DNA of 33,587 nt from a virus: IMG/VR virus record IMGVR_UViG_3300035703_003858, positions 1-33,587 of that record; one strand, written 5' to 3'. How positions within the stretch are numbered: position 1 is the first letter of the stretch; each line of letters opens with the position of its first letter. The position numbers and the translations under genes are program-made. Shown piece after piece: positions 22,991 through 30,987 of this stretch. The notes under the pieces are model-generated. The model did no database searches, had not been told where the DNA came from, and saw only the letters and a list, made by a program, of their open reading frames with translations.

Positions 22991-23218
22991 ATGGCCCAAC
23001 TGAACATCTACGTACCCGACGAACTCGAGGGCAAAGTCCGCAAGGAAGCCTCGCGCCGCGGCCAGAGCATCTCGGCCTTCATCGCCGAGCTCGTGCGCAA
23101 GGAAGTCGGCAGCGACCAGTGGCCGCTGGGCTTCTTCGACTTGGCCGGCAGCTGGGAAGGCGACTTTCCAGAAATCGAAGACCTGCCCCCGCAAGAGCGC
23201 GATTGGGGAGACTCGTGA
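22991..23218 (+). CDS. vapB: RHH-type antitoxin (VapB-like)
   Basis: A 75-aa protein with an N-terminal ribbon-helix-helix pattern (AQLNIYVPDELEGKVRKEAS, then RGQSISAFIAELVRKEV), which would bind the inverted repeat upstream. The acidic, Pro- and Trp-containing C-terminus would occupy the toxin active site. The stop overlaps the toxin GTG start as GTGA. The pair is typical of type II systems. Confidence 0.88.
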   Translation: MAQLNIYVPDELEGKVRKEASRRGQSISAFIAELVRKEVGSDQWPLGFFDLAGSWEGDFPEIEDLPPQERDWGDS

Positions 23219-23610
23219 GGCGTATCCTCGACACCAACACCTGCATCGCCTACCTGCACAAAGGCGAGCAGGAGGTCGTCCAGAAATTCGCACAGGCAAA
23301 GCCGCAGGAGCTGCTGCTGTGCAGTGTCGTCAAGGCGGAACTCCTCTATGGCGCGCGGCGCAGCCAGCGTGTCGCTGACAACCTCGACAAACTCGAACGA
23401 TTTTTTGCCAGCTTCGAAAGCCTCCCCTTCGACGACAAAGCAGCCGAGTTTTACGGCACCAACCGTGCGCTGCTTGCGCGCACTGGAACGCCGATAGGAA
23501 CCAACGATCTGCTCATCGCCTCGATCGCCCTGGCGCACGATGTGGCAGTCATAACCCGCAACACCAAAGAATTCACTCGCGTGCCAGGCCTCAGGGTCCA
23601 GACATGGTGA
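23215..23610 (+). CDS. vapC: PIN-domain toxin (VapC/FitB-like)
   Basis: A 131-aa PIN toxin starting at GTG 23215. Motifs are D6 in ILDTNTC, E42 in KAELLYGA, D in GTNDLLIASIA and a terminal VITRNTKEF. It belongs to the tRNA(fMet)- or FitB-like VapC group by pattern. It is not a recent copy of the first VapC, as protein similarity is limited to the motifs. Its antitoxin is directly upstream. Confidence 0.92.
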   Translation: MRRILDTNTCIAYLHKGEQEVVQKFAQAKPQELLLCSVVKAELLYGARRSQRVADNLDKLERFFASFESLPFDDKAAEFYGTNRALLARTGTPIGTNDLLIASIALAHDVAVITRNTKEFTRVPGLRVQTW

Positions 23611-23673
23611 CGAGAGATGCTGCGAAAGCTTCGCCAAACTGCCCACCAGCACGACTGCGGCTTGGCGGCAAAG

Positions 23674-23695
23674 GGCCAAGACGATTGACGCCTTC
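23674..23695 (+). repeat. 22-nt copy of a vapC internal segment (relic)
   Basis: The 22 nt at 23674-23695 are identical to 21878-21899 inside the first vapC, and the bases before (CTTGGCGGC) also match after a small gap. There is no VapC frame around it. This looks like a scar of a vanished vapC copy or of recombination between toxin genes. It lies in the short gap between the second VapC and the Phd-like antitoxin. Confidence 0.7.
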
Positions 23696-23728
23696 CTGCG
23701 AGCAAAAAACTCCCGAGGTGCCCTCCCC

Positions 23729-24007
23729 ATGGAAACCATCAACGCCCGAAATCTCAAAGCCGAGCTGAAAGACTATCTCGACCTCGCCGCCACGGAGCCC
23801 ATCCGCATCAACCGCCGCTCCGGTGAAGCCCTCATCCTCATGCGAGAAGACCTCTACGCCTCCATGCAAAACGAAATCCTCTCCCTGCAGCGCCGGTTGC
23901 TCGGTATGTCGCAGGCGCTCGAAGGGCAAGGCAGCAACGTCGAGCCCAGCGAGGCCGCAGGCCGCCTTCGCTCCCGGGCTCGGGCAAAGAAGGGCGTCGC
24001 ACCGTGA
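23729..24007 (+). CDS. Phd/YefM-type antitoxin (orphan)
   Basis: A 92-aa protein with the Phd/YefM N-terminal pattern (TINARNLKAELKDYLDLA, then EPIRINRRSGEALILMRED). The C-terminal half is helical, then basic. ATG 23729. No full toxin follows: only a 20-codon stub overlaps its stop. It may still neutralise a related toxin elsewhere, or be decaying. Confidence 0.85.
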   Translation: METINARNLKAELKDYLDLAATEPIRINRRSGEALILMREDLYASMQNEILSLQRRLLGMSQALEGQGSNVEPSEAAGRLRSRARAKKGVAP

Positions 24008-24066
24008 AAACTCAGCTCGTCGAGCTGTCCAGCTACCTGAGCCGCTCGGGTTCAGACCTTTCCTGA
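24004..24066 (+). pseudogene. Toxin gene stub after the Phd-like antitoxin
   Basis: GTG 24004 overlaps the antitoxin stop as GTGA, the same coupling used by the two VapC pairs, but the frame ends after 20 codons (KTQLVELSSYLSRSGSDLS). This is what a toxin gene cut soon after its start would look like. The identity of the lost toxin cannot be told from so few residues. Confidence 0.4.
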
Positions 24067-24474
24067 CCGACGCTGCCGAATGTATTCACTTACCGCCATC
24101 CGAATAAAGGATTGGTAACCAATGCTGAGCTTGGCAGCCTCATCCTTCACCGTCGTCAAAAGGCTCTCGGGCCACTTCATATGGACAGCCTCTAAAGGCT
24201 CCGGACTGCGCGGTCTGCCACTCCGCCGACGGATGGCCTCCTTGGCGCTCTCAACCGCTGACCACAGCTCGTCAGCCTCCTGGCCCTCGACGGCAACCCA
24301 GTCGGACGGTTTCGTCTGCTCAAGCTGGCGCGCTTCTTCCAACTCCTTACCTCCGGGCCCAGGAAGCTCTCTCTCTGTGCTTGGCTTTGCCTCGTTTGCC
24401 ATGGCTTCTCCCTTCGTTTCCATTCCCAAGCTAGAGACAACCGGAACGTTTGCCCTGTAACTCTCACCTTTCAT
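24052..24474 (-). CDS. BrnA/CopG-like antitoxin (putative)
   Basis: A protein of up to 140 aa. The C-terminal ~45 residues match the BrnA/RHH pattern (MKWPESLLTTVKDEAAKL, then GYQSFIRMAVSEYIRQR). The N-terminal part is Glu/Lys/Pro-rich and longer than in usual BrnA (~90 aa). ATG 24474 overlaps the toxin stop, but ATG 24402, with AAGGGAG five bases upstream, has the better ribosome-binding site and would give about 116 aa. It is the second gene of a toxin-first operon, the usual BrnTA order. Confidence 0.75.
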   Translation of the reverse strand: MKGESYRANVPVVSSLGMETKGEAMANEAKPSTERELPGPGGKELEEARQLEQTKPSDWVAVEGQEADELWSAVESAKEAIRRRSGRPRSPEPLEAVHMKWPESLLTTVKDEAAKLSIGYQSFIRMAVSEYIRQRRSGKV

Positions 24475-24784
24475 CGTCGTCAAAATCAGCCTCACCCAAA
24501 TCAAGCCACTTGCTCAGCGGCATAGCCGTCTTCAACCAAAGCGTTCGCTCCGCTCGTCTAATCGTCACCCATGCCACCAGCCAGCGATCTGACATGGTGG
24601 GAGCTGTAAACTGGTAGGTCGCCGGAGGATCATGGCGAGGATCACGCGGGCGCACCCAGTCCTCGCGCGTGCTGTTGCAAAAGGCCTCCTCCACCTCGAC
24701 AAACTCAACGCCGTGTTTTTTTAGTATTTTTTCACGTATCTGCGGCGAGGCGTCGAGGTCGTAGCCGCTGAAATCCTTCACCAT
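24464..24784 (-). CDS. BrnT-like toxin (divergent)
   Basis: A 106-aa protein from ATG 24784 (GGGGAGGGG about 10 nt upstream; ATG 24808 would add 8 residues). The segment ILKKHGVEFVEVEEAF matches the N-terminal hallmark of BrnT, a RelE-fold ribonuclease. The C-terminal half (PTMSDRWLVAWVTIRRAE, LWLKTAMPLSKWL) departs from standard BrnT, which usually ends in an 'ISAR' motif. It may be a distinct subfamily. The RHH antitoxin follows directly. Confidence 0.65.
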   Translation of the reverse strand: MVKDFSGYDLDASPQIREKILKKHGVEFVEVEEAFCNSTREDWVRPRDPRHDPPATYQFTAPTMSDRWLVAWVTIRRAERTLWLKTAMPLSKWLDLGEADFDDDER

Positions 24785-24808
24785 TTTCTTGTTCGCCCCT
24801 CCCCTCAT

Positions 24809-25134
24809 TCACTCGGCACAGCATCCCTATCGGCACAAGAACAGATGTAGATTAATATATGTTTTATGTACATCAAATTACTCACCCTCAAGACCTAGAA
24901 AGTCTCAGAACACCATCCAATTGCCCGGCCGCCACGTGCCATAAGTAGCCAATACGAAAAATATTTTTCATATCACCAACAAGATGGCTCATATTTCGTC
25001 ACGGCCTGCCGATCTCCGACTTGCCAGCCATCAGCAAGGCACCCCCTCCCCTAGAGGCTAAGGGATAGCTCCGCCCTAGAGGCCGAAAACGGCCAGATGA
25101 GGGCAGCCTAATGGGACGTGAGGAAGCCAAAGAG
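24809..25134. other. AT-rich intergenic region between brnT-like and fibre genes
   Basis: About 325 nt between divergent genes, with no supported gene. GATGTA (24844-24849) and TACATC (24869-24874) form an inverted repeat likely to be the operator of the BrnT-like operon. A 14-bp perfect palindrome, GAAAAATATTTTTC, lies at 24956-24969. CCCTAGAGGC occurs twice near 25050-25085, and a tight hairpin GGCCG-AAAA-CGGCC (25081-25094) sits just upstream of the fibre start. Promoters for both sides are expected here but were not pinned down. Confidence 0.5.
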
Positions 25135-28100
25135 ATGAAAACAGCAGCACTCAAATACGCCGCATGGAGCATCAGCCTCCTCACTTTCCTTATCCCCATG
25201 CCTGCCAAAGCCGCAGACCTCGCCTACGCCGGGCGTCTGGTCGACGCTGAGGGAGCCCCGCTTGCCGGCCCTCTCGACATCACCCTGCGGTTTTATGGCT
25301 CCGCTGCCGGCGGTGACCAGCTTGGGCCGACCAAGATCTTTGACGGCGTTGCGCTCGAGGGCGGCGTCTTTCAGCTAACAGTCCCTCTTGAGACCACCGA
25401 CCAAGCGGCCATCTTTGGCGACGGCACCGCGCAAGTCTTTGTCGAGATCGAGGCTGCCGGCAAGCTCTACCCAAGGCAGCGCTTCACGCCGGTGCCGCTT
25501 GCCCTCAGAATCCCCGTCGACAACGACGCGCTCGTCTACGGCCCAGACGCCAAGCTCACAGTCGGCGAGATCGCCATGGGGCAGGTGCAGGGGCTTCAGG
25601 CAGCACTCGCCCAGAAGCTCGACTCGACGCCGGCCTCGGCCTCGGCAAGCGGCTTCCTGTCGTCCTCCGACTGGACGACGTTTAACGCCAAGCAAGCCGC
25701 CATCACCGCCAGCTCGAGCCTGACGGCAGGAAGCATCGCCACCGCTAGCCAAGACGCAGTCGTCATCAAGCCCTATGGCGCCCAGGCCGGCGAGACCGGC
25801 GAGCTGCGCTTCGAGGAGAAAACCGGCGGCAACTACGTCGGCTTCAAGGCGCCCGACGCACTCGCCGCCAACAAGGTGTGGACCTTGCCGGCTGCCGACG
25901 GCGCTGCCGGTGAGGTGCTTGCCACCAACGGCTCAGGCGGGCTCTCCTGGGTGGCGCTGAGCGGCGCCAACATCCTCGACGCCACCATCACCGACAGCAA
26001 GCTCCAGACGATCACGACCGCCGGCAAGGTCTCAGGCTCTGCCATCACGTCGGGGACCATCGGCGGCAGCGCCGCGTTTGCCGGCTCGGGCGGCGTCACC
26101 ACCAGCGGCAACATAACCCTCTCGCCGGCCAGCGCGGCTGCCACCCAGCTGCGTTTTCAAGACGACGACGCCTCCAACTATGTCGCCTTCAAAGCGCCCA
26201 GCACCGTCGCCAGCAATCTGGTCCTCACGCTGCCGGCTGCGGACGGCGCCGCTGGACAGTTTCTAAAGACCGACGGCGCGGGCGTTCTCTCCTGGGACAG
26301 CCCCTCGGGCGCTGGCGACATGCTGAAAAGCGCAAACCTCTCCGACCTCGCCGACAAGCCGGCCGCCAGAACCAACCTCGGTCTTGGCGCGCTCGCCACC
26401 CTCTCGGCCGTCGGCTCCGCCGAAATCACCAACGGCTCTATCGCCGACGGCGACATCTCCGCCTCGGCCGCCATCGCCACCTCCAAGCTCTCAGGTGCTC
26501 TTACGGCCATCGCAGGCCATGGCCTCGGCGCGCTTGCCACTGCAAGCAGCGTCACCTCGGGGGAGATCACCGACTCGACTATCGTCGATGCCGACATCTC
26601 CGCCTCGGCCGCCATCGCCACCTCCAAGCTCTCAGGTGCTGTCACCTCCATCGCGGGTCACGGCCTTGGCGCTCTGGCGACCTTGAGCAGCGTCACGGCA
26701 GCCGAGATCACAGACGGCGAGATCGCCGACGGCGACATCTCTCCCTCGGCCGCCATCGCCACCTCAAAGCTCTCCGGAGCGCTCACTTCCGTCAGCGGCC
26801 ACGGCCTCGGAAGCCTCGCGGCCTTGAGCGCCGTCAGCTCGACAGAGATCACCAACGACACGATCGTCGACGCGGACATTTCGGCTTCGGCTGCCATCGC
26901 CGACAACAAGCTGGCGACCATCGCAACCGCCGGCAAAGTCTCGGGCTCTGCCATCACCTCCGGCACCATCGGCGGCACCGCCGCCTTCAACGGCTCAGGG
27001 GGCGTGTCGACGACCGGCGCTGTCTCTGGCTCCGGCAACTTCGTCGTGAGCGGCACGGGAGCTGCGACCACCGAGCTGCGCTTCCGTGACAACGACAACT
27101 CCAACTACATCGGCTTCAAGGCACCCGACACCATTGCCGCCAACAAGGTGTGGGTCCTGCCGGCAGTCGACGGCACCAGCGGCGACCTTTTGAAGACCGA
27201 CGGCGCCGGCACTTTGTCCTGGGTCTCGGGCGCCGCGCCAACTGGCGCAGCAGGCGGCGATCTTACCGGCAGCTTCCCGAGCCCCACGCTCGCAGCCACC
27301 GGCGTCTCTGCCGGCACCTATCCCAAGGTCACGGTCGACACCAAGGGACGCGTGACGAGCGGCAGCTCGACCATCACGTCGAGCGACATCGCCGACGCCA
27401 CCATCGCCGACGCCGATGTCTCCGGCACGGCCGCCATCGCCACCTCCAAGCTCTCGGGTGCTCTCACTGCCATCAGTGGACACGGCCTCGGCGCGCTCGC
27501 GACCTTGAGCACGGTGAGCACGACCGAGATCACCGACGGCACGATCGCCAATGCCGACATCGCTGCGACTGCGGCCATCGACGCCTCGAAGGTCGCCAAC
27601 GGCAGCGTCAGCTCGACCGAGTTCCAGTACCTGGACGGCGTGACGAGCAGCGTTCAGACGCAGCTCGACGCCAAAGCAAGCGCCGCGAATCCGACCTTCA
27701 CCGGCGCCATCTCATCGGCCTTGGGTAGCGTCTCGGCACCGAGCTACAGCTTCACGGGCGACTCCAATACCGGTGTCTGGTCGTCTGCGGCCGACACCGT
27801 CAACGTCTCGACCGCCGGCAGCGAGCGCCTCAGGATTACGAGCGGTGGAAATATCGGGATCGGAACAACGTCCCCGGTCAATCCGCTTCAGATCTCCGGT
27901 ACAGGAGGCGCCGTTCAGGCGCTCCCCAATGGCGTTCACATGGGTTCAGACATCGGCGGCAATGCTCACTTGGAGCTCGTCACGAGTGTGGGAACACCCT
28001 ACATCGACTTCTTGAACGACAACACAGGTGACTTTGACGCGCGCATCCGTCTCGTCAGCAATGGCAATCTCGCTTTCGAAGGGACAAACGTCGGTATCGG

Positions 28101-29670
28101 CACTACGGCCCCTAGCGCAGCATTGCATGTCAAAGGTAATGGAGGTTCTCTCTACCTCGAGGGAACAGATCACAACTTCATTGGTTTCTATCCTGATGGC
28201 CTGGCAGCAGGCCGCAAGGCCTATTTCGGCTTTGGTGGCGCGAGCGACAATAACGTTACAATTCAAAATGACATATCTGGCGCCCATATCGTGCTTAAGC
28301 CAAACGCAGGCAACGTCGGCATTGGCTCGACCGCGCCAGGCGCCTCCTTGGACGTTAACGGAACGGTGCGCGCGACCAGCTTCGTCAGTACCGGCAGCTC
28401 CGACTGGGGCGGCTACAACATCAACAATGTCGCTGGCGTCGGAATTGGCACCACCTCACCCTCGGGCAGCTTGAGCTTCGGCGGCAGCACCGCGCGCAGC
28501 ATCCTCGTCGAGCGCCATCCGACAGCCGACACGGCTGGCAACAACCTGTCGCTCGCCGCTGGTGGGGCGACCTCCGGCGCGACCAACAAGGACGGCGGCG
28601 ATCTGGTCCTGGCATCAGGCGCCGCTACTGGCTCGGGGACTTCCGACATCATGTTTCAGACCGCGGCTCCTGGGGCGGCTGGTACGGCCGACCGAGCCGC
28701 GACTACCAAGATGGTCATTACAGGCGCCGGCAACGTCGGTATTGGAACGACAACGCCGACTCACTTAATGTCTTTGGGCAACAGTCTGGGCAATTCCAAG
28801 CTGGCAATTTGGGAGGGCGGTACCGGAAGCTCATTCGGCATAGGAGTTCAGGCAGGTCAGTTCCGCTTCAATGTGAATCAGTCGACCGATATCTTCTCGT
28901 TCCTGAATGGCGAGTCGGGGACAGAAGTGATGCGGATTTTTGGAACTGGCAACGTCGGCATCGGCACGACATCGCCCACCTCTAAGGTGGCGGTCAACGG
29001 GGGGATTCAAGTCGGCAATGACTCCGACACCTGCAATAGCACAAAAGCAGGATCAATACGTTGGACTGGAAGCGCTTTCCACGGTTGCGATGGGTCTGCC
29101 TGGGTGTCTCTCAGTGGGATGCCCCCCATCATGATCAGGGTTACCCGGACCAAAGTCTCGGACGCAGCGACGGATGCCACGAAGGACGCGCAATGCTCCA
29201 CCGAGTTCGGCTCGAAGTATATGGCAGCAAACCCGCTGGATCTCGCTGCAAACTCGGGCAGCCTCGATCAAAACGATTCGTTCACTGAGGCTCTGCTCAC
29301 GGTGCGCGGCGACACCGACCCGTGGGCCTATTGGGTAGCACGCGTCATCGGTCGCTGGGATGGCTACTCCGACAACTACTTCGTCGCCTGCATTTACAGG
29401 GATGCGCCGCTCCGGTTTACACTAGGAACGGTTCCTTACAACGCCTCTGCAGCGACGAAGGATGCCTTGTGCGCGAGCGAGATCGGAGCGAGCTATGTAA
29501 CAGCCCAATCGCATGAGATCGCCCACAACTCCGGCGCCGGGTTGGAAAACTACTCCGGGTTCTATTTCAATGCATACGACTCCGCGCGGTCGTTCTACTA
29601 CCCCTCGGCCGATTATATCGAAGTGGTCGGAGCCGGGACTTACAAGCTCGCGTGTATCCGTAGTCCATGA
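25135..29670 (+). CDS. Secreted fibre-like repeat protein, 1511 aa
   Basis: ATG 25135 gives a clean Sec signal peptide (ISLLTFLIPMPAKA, cut after ~26); an upstream ATG 25111 would disrupt it. Residues ~28-140 form a beta domain (DLAYAGRLVDAEGAPLAG, YPRQRFTPVPLALR) common in surface proteins of environmental Gram-negative bacteria. Residues ~220-900 hold three ~50-aa units (GFKAPDTIAANKVWVLPA) and at least five ~46-aa units (EITDGEIADGDISPSAAIA), four in tandem. Residues ~900-1300 hold six tail-fibre motifs of the type GNVGIGTTSP. The last ~180 residues are two copies of a Cys-containing domain. A secreted adhesin or a recruited phage fibre are both possible. Virion fibres do not normally have signal peptides, so a surface protein is more likely. 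Confidence 0.75.
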   Translation: MKTAALKYAAWSISLLTFLIPMPAKAADLAYAGRLVDAEGAPLAGPLDITLRFYGSAAGGDQLGPTKIFDGVALEGGVFQLTVPLETTDQAAIFGDGTAQVFVEIEAAGKLYPRQRFTPVPLALRIPVDNDALVYGPDAKLTVGEIAMGQVQGLQAALAQKLDSTPASASASGFLSSSDWTTFNAKQAAITASSSLTAGSIATASQDAVVIKPYGAQAGETGELRFEEKTGGNYVGFKAPDALAANKVWTLPAADGAAGEVLATNGSGGLSWVALSGANILDATITDSKLQTITTAGKVSGSAITSGTIGGSAAFAGSGGVTTSGNITLSPASAAATQLRFQDDDASNYVAFKAPSTVASNLVLTLPAADGAAGQFLKTDGAGVLSWDSPSGAGDMLKSANLSDLADKPAARTNLGLGALATLSAVGSAEITNGSIADGDISASAAIATSKLSGALTAIAGHGLGALATASSVTSGEITDSTIVDADISASAAIATSKLSGAVTSIAGHGLGALATLSSVTAAEITDGEIADGDISPSAAIATSKLSGALTSVSGHGLGSLAALSAVSSTEITNDTIVDADISASAAIADNKLATIATAGKVSGSAITSGTIGGTAAFNGSGGVSTTGAVSGSGNFVVSGTGAATTELRFRDNDNSNYIGFKAPDTIAANKVWVLPAVDGTSGDLLKTDGAGTLSWVSGAAPTGAAGGDLTGSFPSPTLAATGVSAGTYPKVTVDTKGRVTSGSSTITSSDIADATIADADVSGTAAIATSKLSGALTAISGHGLGALATLSTVSTTEITDGTIANADIAATAAIDASKVANGSVSSTEFQYLDGVTSSVQTQLDAKASAANPTFTGAISSALGSVSAPSYSFTGDSNTGVWSSAADTVNVSTAGSERLRITSGGNIGIGTTSPVNPLQISGTGGAVQALPNGVHMGSDIGGNAHLELVTSVGTPYIDFLNDNTGDFDARIRLVSNGNLAFEGTNVGIGTTAPSAALHVKGNGGSLYLEGTDHNFIGFYPDGLAAGRKAYFGFGGASDNNVTIQNDISGAHIVLKPNAGNVGIGSTAPGASLDVNGTVRATSFVSTGSSDWGGYNINNVAGVGIGTTSPSGSLSFGGSTARSILVERHPTADTAGNNLSLAAGGATSGATNKDGGDLVLASGAATGSGTSDIMFQTAAPGAAGTADRAATTKMVITGAGNVGIGTTTPTHLMSLGNSLGNSKLAIWEGGTGSSFGIGVQAGQFRFNVNQSTDIFSFLNGESGTEVMRIFGTGNVGIGTTSPTSKVAVNGGIQVGNDSDTCNSTKAGSIRWTGSAFHGCDGSAWVSLSGMPPIMIRVTRTKVSDAATDATKDAQCSTEFGSKYMAANPLDLAANSGSLDQNDSFTEALLTVRGDTDPWAYWVARVIGRWDGYSDNYFVACIYRDAPLRFTLGTVPYNASAATKDALCASEIGASYVTAQSHEIAHNSGAGLENYSGFYFNAYDSARSFYYPSADYIEVVGAGTYKLACIRSP

Positions 29671-29925
29671 AGAAGAGTTCGAATCGGTGGACGAGCGTCC
29701 GAGCTCAACTCAAAGCCGCACGGGCTGCCCATACGACCCGCGACGATCGAGCTTTTCGCCACCATCGGAACTACGTCGCCGGGCTACTTGCTCCACGTCA
29801 ACGGGGCCGTCGCGGGCGTCGGTGCCTACAACCAACTGTCCGACGAACGTTACAAGAAAGATATCGATGACATCTCGGATAGCCTAACCGCGACGCCGGG
29901 CGTCGGCGTCGCCCCTGTGGCCTAG
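29671..29925 (+). pseudogene. In-frame relic of an S74-type fibre tip
   Basis: After the TGA of the large fibre protein, the same frame stays open for 84 codons to TAG 29925. From about 29764 it encodes a typical fibre end, IGTTSPGYLLHVNGAVAGVG, then AYNQLSDERYKKDIDDI, the usual entry into an S74 peptidase/chaperone domain, then breaks off. The rest of the chaperone is missing. This suggests that an older tip was replaced by the present C-terminal domains. Bases 29671-29760 have no recognisable content. Confidence 0.7.
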
Positions 29926-30001
29926 CTGGAGGTCCGAGAACGGCGCAGAAGCAGCCCCGCAAGGGACAGTCACGAAAAACCCGCCCATGCGCACGTGCCT
30001 G

Positions 30002-30328
30002 TCAGCTCCCAAAGAACTTCGGCGGTAGATACGGAAAAACACCATGAATCATGACGTCAGCCGAACTGTACGAATAAAGAATTACGTCGCCCTGAGCTGT
30101 GCCGGTCGATGCGATCGTCTTCACGCGGTACGCTTTGTCCGCAGTCAGCGGCGCTGCCTCGGGATAACGCGCAAGTTCCTCGATTGCCGCGAGGACGTGC
30201 TCACGATAGCGGCGCCTGGTCTCTAACGGAAACGGCTGAAAGGCAGCCATCGCACGAGCACGGCCACGAAATCGCCGTCGCGCACCTTCGGAGGCCCACC
30301 GCCATGGCAAGGCGGCGCGCTCAGTCAC
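30002..30328 (-). CDS. RelE/ParE-like toxin (putative)
   Basis: A 108-aa protein from GTG 30328, which overlaps the antitoxin stop by 8 nt. The second half fits the RelE/ParE fold: a helix EHVLAAIEELARYPEAAP, the strand AYRVKTIAS, and GDVILYSYSSADVMIHGVF. The N-terminus is Arg- and Trp-rich. Likely a type II toxin with the antitoxin upstream. The family fit is moderate and no catalytic set was confirmed. Confidence 0.6.
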   Translation of the reverse strand: MTERAALPWRWASEGARRRFRGRARAMAAFQPFPLETRRRYREHVLAAIEELARYPEAAPLTADKAYRVKTIASTGTAQGDVILYSYSSADVMIHGVFPYLPPKFFGS

Positions 30329-30671
30329 GGTCTTCGGCCTCCAGCGCGTCGAGCTCGACATCTTCCTGTTCGGCCGCGGCGAGCTCCTCAGCTGCTGTCG
30401 TAGTCGGCAGGGGCTCCTGGTGCTCGAAGAGCTGCCAGAAGGTCAGCAGCTCCAAGTAGCGTTCTTCGGTCACAACGACCTTGATGGGATGGCCGCGGTG
30501 GACGATGCGCAGGGCCTTGTCGTCTGTCACGTCGCCGAGAAGGGCGTTACCTTCGGGGCTTCGTATCTTGCTCACCGTAACGGTGCCGGCAAAAAGTGGC
30601 TGTTGGCTACGCGCTTTGGCGGCCGGAACCGTAAGCTCTTTGGCGGGAGCCGGTTGGGGTTCTGGTCTCAT
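30321..30671 (-). CDS. Antitoxin-like protein (Phd-related, putative)
   Basis: A 116-aa protein, ATG 30671. The centre has the pattern LGDVTDDKALRIVHRGHP, then IKVVVTEERYLELLTF, which resembles the 'repeat of a strand then helix' of Phd/YefM domains. The C-terminus is acidic (AEELAAAEQEDVELDALEAE), as usual for toxin-neutralising tails. The N-terminal ~35 residues are Pro/Ala-rich. First gene of a pair with the RelE-like gene. Confidence 0.55.
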   Translation of the reverse strand: MRPEPQPAPAKELTVPAAKARSQQPLFAGTVTVSKIRSPEGNALLGDVTDDKALRIVHRGHPIKVVVTEERYLELLTFWQLFEHQEPLPTTTAAEELAAAEQEDVELDALEAEDRD

Positions 30672-30688
30672 AACGTCCTTTGCCTTTC

Positions 30689-30720
30689 AGGATCTGTTTA
30701 AAGATCCATTTTCAGATCCT
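30689..30720. promoter_or_regulatory. Inverted repeat upstream of the antitoxin-toxin pair
   Basis: AGGATCTG (30689-30696) and CAGATCCT (30713-30720) are perfect 8-bp arms around 16 nt that themselves contain AGATCC. The element starts 18 nt upstream of the antitoxin ATG (30671), so it is a likely autoregulatory operator. Confidence 0.6.
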
Positions 30721-30783
30721 AAGGCTTATCGGCGTCTTTGTCCAGAAGCTTGAGCAGGCAATATGTAACCATTATCATTGAAA

Positions 30784-30969
30784 TTAATCGTCCATAGCTT
30801 CAGGCGTAGCCCTTAAAAGCTCAGAGCCCAGCTCATAACCGCGGGAACGCTCAACCTTCGGCGCCTTCACTCTGGCTCTTCTTGTGCTGGGCCGGCTCGG
30901 TTCCCTTGGCCTCTGTACGCGCTCGGCCGCTCGGTCGCTCCAGTGGTCCTCGAGCTTATGCCCTGCCAA
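30784..30969 (-). CDS. Small basic protein downstream of patatin (weak)
   Basis: A 61-aa frame with TTG 30969, 18 nt after the patatin stop. It is Arg-rich and polar (RPREPSRPSTRRARVKAPK) with no hydrophobic core. It may be co-transcribed with the patatin gene, or it may be a chance frame in GC-rich DNA. No family was recognised. Confidence 0.3.
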   Translation of the reverse strand: MAGHKLEDHWSDRAAERVQRPREPSRPSTRRARVKAPKVERSRGYELGSELLRATPEAMDD

Positions 30970-30987
30970 GGCAAAGCCGTTCGCGTG

